This document shows, piece by piece, positions 8,225-15,911 of a stretch of DNA of 64,000 nucleotides. This stretch comes from Streptomyces sp. S4.7. GTDB lineage: Bacteria > Actinomycetota > Actinomycetes > Streptomycetales > Streptomycetaceae. Numbering within the stretch: the stretch's first letter is position 1; each line of letters opens with the position of its first letter. The position numbers were made by a program, and so were the translations under genes. The notes below the pieces were generated by a model. It was not told the DNA's origin, did no database searches, and saw nothing but the letters and a program-made list of their open reading frames with translations. The stretch is taken from positions 2,852,001-2,916,000 of the forward strand of contig NZ_CP048397.1 of NCBI RefSeq assembly GCF_010384365.1, in the 5' to 3' direction.

Positions 8225-9174
8225 AACACGCCCTGGGCCTGCGGGCTGCCGGTCAGTTCGAGGTACACGTCCTCCAGGCTGGCGGTGCGTGTCTGTACGC
8301 CGTGCAGTCCGGCGAGCGCGTCGACCGCCGACAGCACCGGACCCGAGTCCTCGGTCTCCAGCACGATCGAGTCGCCGTCCTCGGTGGCCCGCAGCACACC
8401 GGGGATGGCCCGCGCGTCGGTGAGTGAGAGCCGGTCGGCGGGGACCACCAGCCGGGTGAGCGAGCTGCTGGCGGCGACCAGCTTGCCCGGGGTGTCCAGC
8501 GCGACGATCCTGCCGTCGACGACGATCGCGACGCGGTCGCAGAGCGCCTCGGCCTCGTCCAGGTGGTGGGTGGTGTAGACGATGGTCCGCCCGGCGCCCT
8601 TGAGCGCGCGCAGCACCTGCCACAGCGCGCGGCGGGCCTGCGGGTCGAGCGCGGCCGTCGGCTCGTCGAGGAAGATCAGCTCGGGGTCGTGGACGAGCGC
8701 GGACGCGATGGCCAGCCGCTGGCGCTGGCCGCCGGAGAGGTCGTCGACGCGGACGTCGCCCTGTTCGGCGAGGCCGACGGCGGCGAGTCCGCGCGTCGCG
8801 GCCTCCCGGTCGGCCCGGTAGAGCGCGGCGACCGTCTCCAGGTGCTCGCGCGCCGTGAGTCGTACGAAGAAGGCGGACGCCTGCGTCTGCACGCCGAGCC
8901 GGGGCAGCAGTTCGGGGTCGCGCGGCCAGGGGTGCCGGCCGAGGACGGTGACCGAGCCCGAGTCGGGTCGGCGCAGGCCCTCCATGATCTCGACGAGGGT
9001 CGTCTTGCCGGCCCCGTTGGGGCCGAGCAGCCCGAAGAACTCACCGCGCGGGACGGTCAGCGAGATGCCGTCGACGGCCCGCTTCTCCCCGTACCGCTTG
9101 TGGATCGTGTCGAGGACGACGGCGGGTCCTTCGGTGGAGTCGCCGGCGGAGCCGTCGGCGGGGGTGGGGGTCAT
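8221..9174 (-). CDS. ABC transporter ATP-binding protein (exporter)
   Basis: This 317-aa ATPase has Walker A GPNGAGKT (51-58), the Q-loop VQTQASAF, signature LSGGQRQRLAIA, Walker B LIFLDEPTAALD and H-loop THHLDEA. The C-terminal ~90 residues form the domain typical of DrrA/CcmA-type drug exporters. It pairs with the permease encoded downstream. In goadsporin and related clusters such pairs export the peptide; the same role is inferred here. It lies 48 bp downstream of the M50 gene in the same operon. Confidence 0.9.
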   Translation of the reverse strand: MTPTPADGSAGDSTEGPAVVLDTIHKRYGEKRAVDGISLTVPRGEFFGLLGPNGAGKTTLVEIMEGLRRPDSGSVTVLGRHPWPRDPELLPRLGVQTQASAFFVRLTAREHLETVAALYRADREAATRGLAAVGLAEQGDVRVDDLSGGQRQRLAIASALVHDPELIFLDEPTAALDPQARRALWQVLRALKGAGRTIVYTTHHLDEAEALCDRVAIVVDGRIVALDTPGKLVAASSSLTRLVVPADRLSLTDARAIPGVLRATEDGDSIVLETEDSGPVLSAVDALAGLHGVQTRTASLEDVYLELTGSPQAQGVL

Positions 9175-9222
9175 GCGGGTCTCCTTGCGGGCGGGACGGG
9201 TGTGACGGGTGCGGATGCGGGC

Positions 9223-10356
9223 TCAGTCGGCGACGAGATGGACGACCAGCGCGACGACGGCCGCCACGATGCCGGCGAGGGCGAGCAGCGAGCCCGCCGT
9301 GTAGCCGAGGTAGGCGGTACGGGCCCGGCGCGGGTACGCCTTCGCCGCCGGATCGCGCCGCACGGCCAGCCGTACGTACTCCCGGCTGGACGCGGCCAGA
9401 GCGGTCGCGCCGCACAGTTGCGCGGCGATCTTGTACCCGTCGAGCGGCGGGAACGGTACGAGCATGGCCAGCGCCTGCACACTGCCGAGGAGCAGCAGCC
9501 CGGCCAGCGCCTCGCCGGTGGCGTCGTCCACCGGCACGAAGAGCCAGACCGCGCAGAACGGCAGCAGCACGGCGAGATTCATCACCGCGCCCGCGACGGC
9601 GGTCGCGATCCGGTGCCAACGCGTTCGCAGATACAGGTAGTTGTCGACCGTGCAGTACATGATCACGACGGGCAGGCGCCAGCGCAGTCCGATCTCGGCG
9701 ACCTGCCCGCCGTAGCGTCTCGCCACCACCCCGTGGGCCAGCTCGTGCAGCGCGGTGCTGAACCAGAGCAGCGCGGCGACGCCGGCGAGCAGGACCGGGT
9801 TGGTGAAGAGAGCCGACGCGCCGTCGACGAGTTCGCCGAGCCGCGCGACCGCGACCACTTCCATGGCGGTGATCAGCAGGAGCAGCGGGACCATGAAGGG
9901 CGTGGCGAGCAGGAAGCCGACGGCGCGGTGGAGCCGGTCGGCCGTCGCGTCGGCGTCGGCGACCAGCGGGAGCGTGCCACGCAGCAGGGTGCGCTTCGCC
10001 GGCTCGTCGGCGGTGGCGGCGGTCCCGGCCGTCTCGGCGGGCGGGGCCGCGGGGCCGCCCTCCAGCAGCCCCCGGACCCCCAGCATGCCCAGCAGCCGCT
10101 GCCAGTTGGCGTCGCCGAGGCGCTTGCCGTACTCCGCCGCGTACTCCGCGCCCAGCTCCTCCAGACCGCGCGTACCGTCCATGCGCGCCATCAGGAAGTG
10201 TTCCTTGACCCCGACCTCGTACGACTTGCCGCTCCGCGGGTTCTTGACGAGGTGCACGCTCCTGGCGCCGAGCAGGAACTCGTCGCTGACCAGCACGTCG
10301 GGACGCAGAGCCGGACGGTACCGGTCGGTCGGGACACGGTCCGCGGGAGCGGTCAT
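9223..10356 (-). CDS. M50-type membrane metalloprotease with PqqD/RRE-like N-terminus
   Basis: This 377-aa protein has an N-terminal region of about 95 residues (RPALRPDVLVSDEF then LMARMDGTRGLEELGAEYA) that resembles PqqD/RRE leader-recognition folds. A polytopic membrane part follows, with HELAH (204-208) and PPLDG (303-307), the zinc-ligand motifs of site-2-type proteases. At least six hydrophobic segments are visible. Its ATG overlaps the stop of the SpaB-C gene. A protease with a built-in leader-binding module inside a RiPP operon is a natural candidate for leader removal at the membrane, next to the ABC exporter. That role is inferred. The metal motifs and topology are seen directly. 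Confidence 0.82.
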   Translation of the reverse strand: MTAPADRVPTDRYRPALRPDVLVSDEFLLGARSVHLVKNPRSGKSYEVGVKEHFLMARMDGTRGLEELGAEYAAEYGKRLGDANWQRLLGMLGVRGLLEGGPAAPPAETAGTAATADEPAKRTLLRGTLPLVADADATADRLHRAVGFLLATPFMVPLLLLITAMEVVAVARLGELVDGASALFTNPVLLAGVAALLWFSTALHELAHGVVARRYGGQVAEIGLRWRLPVVIMYCTVDNYLYLRTRWHRIATAVAGAVMNLAVLLPFCAVWLFVPVDDATGEALAGLLLLGSVQALAMLVPFPPLDGYKIAAQLCGATALAASSREYVRLAVRRDPAAKAYPRRARTAYLGYTAGSLLALAGIVAAVVALVVHLVAD

Positions 10357-11429
10357 GGCGCGGCCACCGCCTCCGCCTCCGTCTCGGGCTCCGTCCCGGA
10401 CCTGGCCGGTGCGACGGACTCCCGCAGCGTCCGGCCCAGTACGTGCGAGAGATACGCCTCGTCGCGGATGGTGACGTGCAGCCGGTTGTTGGTCATGTGC
10501 ATGTACGGGGACAGCAGCAGCGGCAGCGCGACCGCCGGGTCCGTCACCCGCTCGTCCCGCTCCCCGTCCCAGGACCGGAACACCAGGTCGCCGTCGAGGG
10601 TCAGCTTCCGTGCGCGGCGCTCCAGTTCGGCGCAGTGCTCGGCCCAGCCCGCCAGGAAGCCGGGCAGCCGGCCGGGCTCACCGGCGCCGACGGCCGCCCT
10701 GATACGGGCGAAGTGGCTGGTGAGACCGGGGGCCATCGCCGCGTAGTTCTTGTCGTACTCGACGGTCCCGATGAAGCCCGTGCCGGGGAACGCCGTGTGC
10801 CAGAACTCGTAGTAGCTCTCCAGGTAGTCGGTCAGCTCACGGTCCTCGGGCAGGAAGGTCCCCGACATGACCATCATCAGCTGCGCGGACGTGCCGAGCA
10901 GCACGGTCCGCAGGTGGAGGTTCTTGGTGCGCAGGGCCTCGATGACCAGATCGCTGGAGTGCCTGAAGTGCCACTCGGCCAGCTCGATCCCGGCGGGGCC
11001 GCCGTACTTGCCGTACTCCGGCTCGTACGGCTCGGCGCTGCGCGAGTTGTTGGGGCGCAGATTCATCCGGCCCTTGTCGTCCATGTAGTGGCCGCGCTCG
11101 CTGCCGGGGAACTCGATCTCGAACAGCGTGTTGTAGAAGTCGTTGAGGAACCCGGAGTCCACCTCGTACAGCGCCGGGCGCTCGGCCAGGAAGGTGTCGA
11201 CGGCCTGCTCGGTGCGGGCGCGTACGGCGGGGGCCGCCGCCTCGCTGACGGGCTTGAGGCGCAGCCGTACGTGCGGGCCTTCGAGCCAGTAGTTCATGAA
11301 GAAGTAGTTGTCGATCAGGCCTTCCGCCTCCAGCTCGGCGACGAGCGGACGCACGCACTGGAGCAGGAAGGGCCGCGGGTTGGCGGCGTAGAAGACGTGC
11401 GTGGCCTGCCAGGGGCCGGGGGCGGTCAT
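10353..11429 (-). CDS. Thiopeptide-type SpaB-C domain protein (glutamate elimination)
   Basis: This 358-aa protein starts at ATG 11429, overlapping the LanB stop (ATGA). It begins MTAPGPWQATHVFYAANPRP, followed by MNYWLEGPHVRLRLKP, which is the stand-alone SpaB C-terminal domain signature. A later segment, SPYMHMTNNRLHV, is also characteristic of the family. In split LanB systems (godF/godG, tclK/tclL types) the large protein glutamylates Ser/Thr and this small one eliminates glutamate to give Dha/Dhb. The same fold also makes the pyridine ring in thiopeptides. Only one copy exists here, so the elimination role is the simpler assignment. The C-terminal ~25 residues are acidic and variable. 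Confidence 0.85.
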   Translation of the reverse strand: MTAPGPWQATHVFYAANPRPFLLQCVRPLVAELEAEGLIDNYFFMNYWLEGPHVRLRLKPVSEAAAPAVRARTEQAVDTFLAERPALYEVDSGFLNDFYNTLFEIEFPGSERGHYMDDKGRMNLRPNNSRSAEPYEPEYGKYGGPAGIELAEWHFRHSSDLVIEALRTKNLHLRTVLLGTSAQLMMVMSGTFLPEDRELTDYLESYYEFWHTAFPGTGFIGTVEYDKNYAAMAPGLTSHFARIRAAVGAGEPGRLPGFLAGWAEHCAELERRARKLTLDGDLVFRSWDGERDERVTDPAVALPLLLSPYMHMTNNRLHVTIRDEAYLSHVLGRTLRESVAPARSGTEPETEAEAVAAP

Positions 11430-14224
11430 GAGGCGTCCCTCCGTGCGGAGTCGGCGGACACGAGCTCCGCGGATACGAGTTCGGGAATGTCCGGGACACG
11501 CTCGGGCGCCCCGGCCAGCGTTTCGACGGCCAGTTCGGCGACATGGGCGCCGCGGTCGGAGACGGCGTGCAGCCCGTCCTCGTCCGGCAGCATCTCGCGG
11601 AACACCACGCGGGCCTCGGCCGTCCTGAGCAGCGCCTCGAACGCGGTGAGCGAGAGCGCGCTGTCGAAGTCCAGATACTGCGGCTTGGCGCCCGTCGCAC
11701 CGCGCGCCCCGGTGTCCGAGACGGTCACGAAGACCCGGTCCGGCAGCCCGGTCGCGCGCCGGAAGCGGTGCCAGCCGAGGAACCACTCGTCGTCGGACGT
11801 CCCCGGCGTGTGCAGCGGGAGCTCGGCGGCGGGCGCGCTCCAGCTGCGCCTGCTCAGTACGACGCTGCCGTGCCGCACCCTCGGCCTGCGGGTGACTCCG
11901 CCCACCGGCGCGCTCTCCGGGACCCCGCCCCACACGTTGAGCGGGGCCATCGAGGTCGGCGAGAGGAGCAGCAGGGTGCGGGGCAGCTCGGGCAGGGCGA
12001 GCGGCACGAGATAGCCGAGGTAGACGGGGACGACCTCGCGGCCGAGCCGTGTCGAGCGCAGCACCAGCCGGTCGTCGGTCTCATCGTGCTCGATGTACAG
12101 GTCGTCGAGGTGGATCCGGTACTCCTGCGGCAGCGTGCCGCTCTCGCCGGGGCAGACGATCTCGTACTCGGTGAGCCGCCCGTGCAGATTGAGGTTGCTG
12201 GTGACCGTGCCACCGGTGACCTCGGCGAACACCGCGCCCGGCGGGCGCACTTGGTCCGCGGCGGCCAGCAGGGCGGTGTCGAGCCCTTCGAAGCACTGGG
12301 TGAAACGGCTGAAGGGGAAGGACAGTCCGCCGTAGGAGCGGTTGAGGACGATCAGCGGGTCGTGCGGGCGGTCGGCGAGCTGGATGTGGTGGCTCATCGG
12401 CGCGAACTTCGGTGCGGCCGGGGCGAGTTCCGCGGTGATGTCGGCGAGGAATCCGGCGTCGAGATCGATGTCGGCGTCCGATTCCTCAGCCCCGGAGGCC
12501 CAGAGCGCGCGCATCTTGTCGATGAACATCTGCCGCGCCGAGTCGATGGCCTTCAGCTGCGGCAGCCCGAGCCAGTTCACCTCGGGTACGTACCGGCCGT
12601 CCGCGTCGAAGGTCGTACGGCTCGCGGTGAACGTCATGTACTGGTCGAAGAAGTCCTCGTGGAAGTCGTGCACCAGCTTGAGGAGATCGTCGCAGCGCCC
12701 GCCCTGTCCGTACCTCGCGAGGAAGAAGCCCCTGAACGTGACGCGCTGGGGCAGTGTCAGATCGAAGGCCGGCAGTACGCCCTCCACCCGGCCGAGCGGC
12801 TCCGCCGTCAGCTCGCGCCAGGCGCCGAGGTCCATCGACGTCTCACGCCCGGCCGCCGCGTCCTCGTACAGCAGGGTCTGCGGCACCCGCGGCTTCTCGG
12901 CGCCCAGTTCCAGCTGGACGTCGCCGAGCGTGGCCCGGAGCGCGGCGAGCACCTCACGGCGCTCGGCGGGCTCCGCCCCCGCGAACCGGTCGGTCAGCGC
13001 CACGGCCTCGTCCAGCCGGTCCGCCAGTCCGGTGGCCCACGGCCGGTCCAGCTCGCGCAGCGACCGCTGGAAGGCGCGCAGCGGGTCGGTGTCGTGAACG
13101 GCCGTGCGCAGCGCGGGTACTTGGACCATGCCGAGGTCCAGCAGCGCGGCGAGGTACTGCTCGACCTCCGCCGCCCCCGCCCCGGCGTCCTCGGCGAGCC
13201 ATGCCGCCAGCTCGCCGTAGCGCAGCGCCGGGTTCTCCTCGAAGAAGTCGAGCAGCCGCTCCAGGGTGCCGCTGCGGCGCAGGAAGAACAGCCGGTCCTT
13301 CACGGCGTCGAAGGTGACGGCGGTGTCGTCGTCGCCGGTGGTGATCCAGCGGCGCACGTAACGCACCCGGTCGTCGTCCCTGCCCCAGCCGGACGCGGGG
13401 GCGACGGGCAGATCGGCGCGGCGTACGGGATCGGCGATGACGCACTCGGCGAGGCGGCCCAGCGCGACGACGTTGAGCCGCGCGTGCCCGGTCCACTTCT
13501 CGGCGAACCGCACCTCGAAGCCGTCCCCGCCGGCCGAGCCGTCCCGGGACTCGTCGAACTCACCGAGCGCGACCCCGGTGAACGTGGAGAACGGGCTGGT
13601 CTTGCAGACGGTGCGGTAGAGGTACGACAGCAGCGACCGCTCGATCTTCCTGCGGCGCTTGTCGGGCTTGCCCTCCCCCTTCACGAACGCGTCGATCTGC
13701 GCGTCGAGCGTCGGCGAGGCCAGCAGCAGCCCCTTGCGCAGCCGCTCCTCCCCCGCGACGGCGCGCAGCGCGGCGCGCGCATCGGCGCTCTCGCCCGCGA
13801 ACAGCTCCGCGCCGGTGGCCCGCAGCGCGGCCAGGTCCCGGCGGTCGAGCAGCCACCGCGACAGGGCCTCGCCCGCCGCCGCGTCGCGCCCCGCGACCAG
13901 CGCGAGGGCCTCGCCGGGCCGCTGCGGCAGCCGGTTGTTGAACACCTCGCGGCGCAGCTTCAGCAGCGCGCGCCGGTCGGCGGCCTCGTCGGGCCCGGCG
14001 TCCGCGCCGTCACCGGTGCGGCCGACCAGATCGTGCAGCAGATCGCCGACGCGCTCCCCCGCCGCCCGCAGCCGCTCGTCCTCGGCGAGCACGGAGTCCG
14101 CCCAGCGGCGGCTCGCCGGGCAGCGCAGGGCGCGCACGGTCTCGATCGGCAGCCCGGCGACGCGCAGCATGAACGCGCGTCTCGGGTCCTGGTCCCGCGA
14201 ATCGTAAACCTGGTCAGACATCAT
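11426..14224 (-). CDS. LanB-like dehydratase, glutamylation subunit
   Basis: This 932-aa protein has the Lant_dehydr_N architecture, with the conserved LLSYLYRTVCKTSPFSTFTG-type segment around residues 198-217 and SHHIQLADRP in the C-terminal half. It lacks a fused SpaB-C elimination domain, which is supplied by the next gene. LanB proteins use glutamyl-tRNA to esterify core Ser/Thr before elimination. Its presence beside two YcaOs means the product should carry dehydroalanine/dehydrobutyrine as well as azoles. The stop overlaps the start of the elimination gene, so the two subunits are made together. The length is normal for split LanB large subunits. Confidence 0.9.
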   Translation of the reverse strand: MMSDQVYDSRDQDPRRAFMLRVAGLPIETVRALRCPASRRWADSVLAEDERLRAAGERVGDLLHDLVGRTGDGADAGPDEAADRRALLKLRREVFNNRLPQRPGEALALVAGRDAAAGEALSRWLLDRRDLAALRATGAELFAGESADARAALRAVAGEERLRKGLLLASPTLDAQIDAFVKGEGKPDKRRRKIERSLLSYLYRTVCKTSPFSTFTGVALGEFDESRDGSAGGDGFEVRFAEKWTGHARLNVVALGRLAECVIADPVRRADLPVAPASGWGRDDDRVRYVRRWITTGDDDTAVTFDAVKDRLFFLRRSGTLERLLDFFEENPALRYGELAAWLAEDAGAGAAEVEQYLAALLDLGMVQVPALRTAVHDTDPLRAFQRSLRELDRPWATGLADRLDEAVALTDRFAGAEPAERREVLAALRATLGDVQLELGAEKPRVPQTLLYEDAAAGRETSMDLGAWRELTAEPLGRVEGVLPAFDLTLPQRVTFRGFFLARYGQGGRCDDLLKLVHDFHEDFFDQYMTFTASRTTFDADGRYVPEVNWLGLPQLKAIDSARQMFIDKMRALWASGAEESDADIDLDAGFLADITAELAPAAPKFAPMSHHIQLADRPHDPLIVLNRSYGGLSFPFSRFTQCFEGLDTALLAAADQVRPPGAVFAEVTGGTVTSNLNLHGRLTEYEIVCPGESGTLPQEYRIHLDDLYIEHDETDDRLVLRSTRLGREVVPVYLGYLVPLALPELPRTLLLLSPTSMAPLNVWGGVPESAPVGGVTRRPRVRHGSVVLSRRSWSAPAAELPLHTPGTSDDEWFLGWHRFRRATGLPDRVFVTVSDTGARGATGAKPQYLDFDSALSLTAFEALLRTAEARVVFREMLPDEDGLHAVSDRGAHVAELAVETLAGAPERVPDIPELVSAELVSADSARRDAS

Positions 14225-14256
14225 GCTTCCCCATCCGGTTGGTCATCGGCTCGGGC

Positions 14257-15885
14257 TCAGGCGATCTCGTACCGGAAGTCGGCGGGTGCGGGGCGCTCGT
14301 TGCCGATCATCATGATCAGGAGCGGGGCCTCGCCGGTGGCGTCGAGCCCCAACTCCTCGATGTAAGAGACGTTGTCGAAGCCCAGGGCGACACCGCAGCC
14401 CAGCTCCAGTGCGCTGCTCGCCGTGTAGAGGGACTGCGCGACGGCTCCGATGGTGGCGTTGACGAGGCGGTAGCCGCGGTCGCCGACGGCGTCGAGGACG
14501 GCGGAGGTACGGATCGTGGGCACCAGTACGGCGCCGGCCTGCTCCAGGTTGTAGTTGGAGAGGAAGTAGTTGCGCTGGAGGAATTCGCCGGGGCGGCCCG
14601 CCTTGACCAGCCGCAGCTCACGGGCGTCCGGGTCGTACTCGTAGGCGCCCGGCTCCACCCCCTCGACGTGGTTGACGAACGCGTACAGCTTCGTGAGCCG
14701 TACACCGTCGCCGCCCTCGCCCGTGCCGGTGTCGCCGCCGAGGCGTGAGCCCGCGGCGGACGCGGCGAGGCAGGCCGCCAGTTGTTCGCCCGTGACGGGC
14801 CGGCTCGCGTCGAAGCGGCCGAAGCTGCTGCGCCGGCGGCGCAGCACCGTCCGTACGTCGGCGGGCATCGGCCGCGGGGCGGGCAGCGCCGCGACCGGCA
14901 GGTCCGCGTCGGCCGGGGGTGCGGCGGCCGGGGCGAGCGCGCCGGGGGCGGGCCGTTCGGTGGCGTGCGCGGACGTCGCCTCCTGCATCCTCAGCAGCGC
15001 GTCGAAGGTGAAGACCTCGCGCGAACGCTCGACATCACGCCGTCGCACGGAGACGGACCCGGCGCCCGGCCCGGCGAGGCCCGGGGCCGGGCTCGAACCG
15101 CCTTGCGCGCATGCCCACTTGAGCGGGACGACCGCGAACACGCCCTCCTCCTCGCCCTGTACGCCCAGGAGCCTCTGGAGCCGCGCCTCGTCGAACCACA
15201 TCGCCGGTTCGACCGCCAGCCCCCGCGCGCCCGCCCACATGCGCCAGGTCTGCACGGCGGCGCCGAGGTCCATGCTCACGGCGTGGAAGGAGAAGCTGTT
15301 GTACTTGAACGAGTTCTGCCAGTACTTGATGCCCAGGACCAGGTACTGGTCGGTGTCCGCTCCGTATCCGCCCAGCGACGCGCGCACCTCGCCGGACACG
15401 TCGCCGGTGAGCAGGCGCTGCATGGCGTGGTGGCGGGTGGAGTAGTAGTGCACGCCCGGCGTGACGGGCCCGCGCGGCCCGGAGACCCAGTAGACGCTCA
15501 CGGGGTAGAGGCCGCCGCCGGAGGCGGAGCCGCGCGACCAGTTGGCGAGCGGGTAGAAGGGCAGGGCGCTCAGGTCGGTGTTGGCCTGGACGCCGAGCCG
15601 GCGGCCGGTCAGTCCGTAGGAGTCGAGGAGCATGCCGGAGAGCGACGTCAGGTCGAACGCCGCCTCGCCGGTGGCCGGGCCCCTCGCTCCCGCGCCGCCG
15701 CCGAAGGCGCGGTCCAGGCCGGCGTCCGCCGGATAGCCGGCGACGGGCAGCGGCAGGCTGTCGACCCCGGGGTAGTACTTCGCCTTGCGCGGGCCGTCGG
15801 ACCAGTTGGGCACGAAATCGGCCGGTGCCATCGGGACCCGGCCCCGCTGCATGATCGCGGCGGCGTAGTCATGGGCGTACCCCAT
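14257..15885 (-). CDS. SagB-type azoline dehydrogenase with two nitroreductase-like halves
   Basis: This 542-aa flavin-dependent dehydrogenase is expected to oxidise thiazolines/oxazolines made by the YcaOs to azoles. The start is ATG 15885 behind GGAG with 7-base spacing. The N-terminal half (about 60-270) contains SRGSASGGGLYPVSVYWV, typical of SagB. The C-terminal half (about 345-542) starts RRRRSSFGRFDASRPVTGEQ and contains the second nitroreductase-like block, ending MMIGNERP. A Pro/Ala-rich linker (about 300-345) separates them. Fused two-module dehydrogenases are known in this superfamily. Which half binds FMN cannot be decided here. Confidence 0.87.
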   Translation of the reverse strand: MGYAHDYAAAIMQRGRVPMAPADFVPNWSDGPRKAKYYPGVDSLPLPVAGYPADAGLDRAFGGGAGARGPATGEAAFDLTSLSGMLLDSYGLTGRRLGVQANTDLSALPFYPLANWSRGSASGGGLYPVSVYWVSGPRGPVTPGVHYYSTRHHAMQRLLTGDVSGEVRASLGGYGADTDQYLVLGIKYWQNSFKYNSFSFHAVSMDLGAAVQTWRMWAGARGLAVEPAMWFDEARLQRLLGVQGEEEGVFAVVPLKWACAQGGSSPAPGLAGPGAGSVSVRRRDVERSREVFTFDALLRMQEATSAHATERPAPGALAPAAAPPADADLPVAALPAPRPMPADVRTVLRRRRSSFGRFDASRPVTGEQLAACLAASAAGSRLGGDTGTGEGGDGVRLTKLYAFVNHVEGVEPGAYEYDPDARELRLVKAGRPGEFLQRNYFLSNYNLEQAGAVLVPTIRTSAVLDAVGDRGYRLVNATIGAVAQSLYTASSALELGCGVALGFDNVSYIEELGLDATGEAPLLIMMIGNERPAPADFRYEIA

Positions 15886-15911
15886 GGTGGGACTCCTCTC
15901 GGGGGTTCGGG

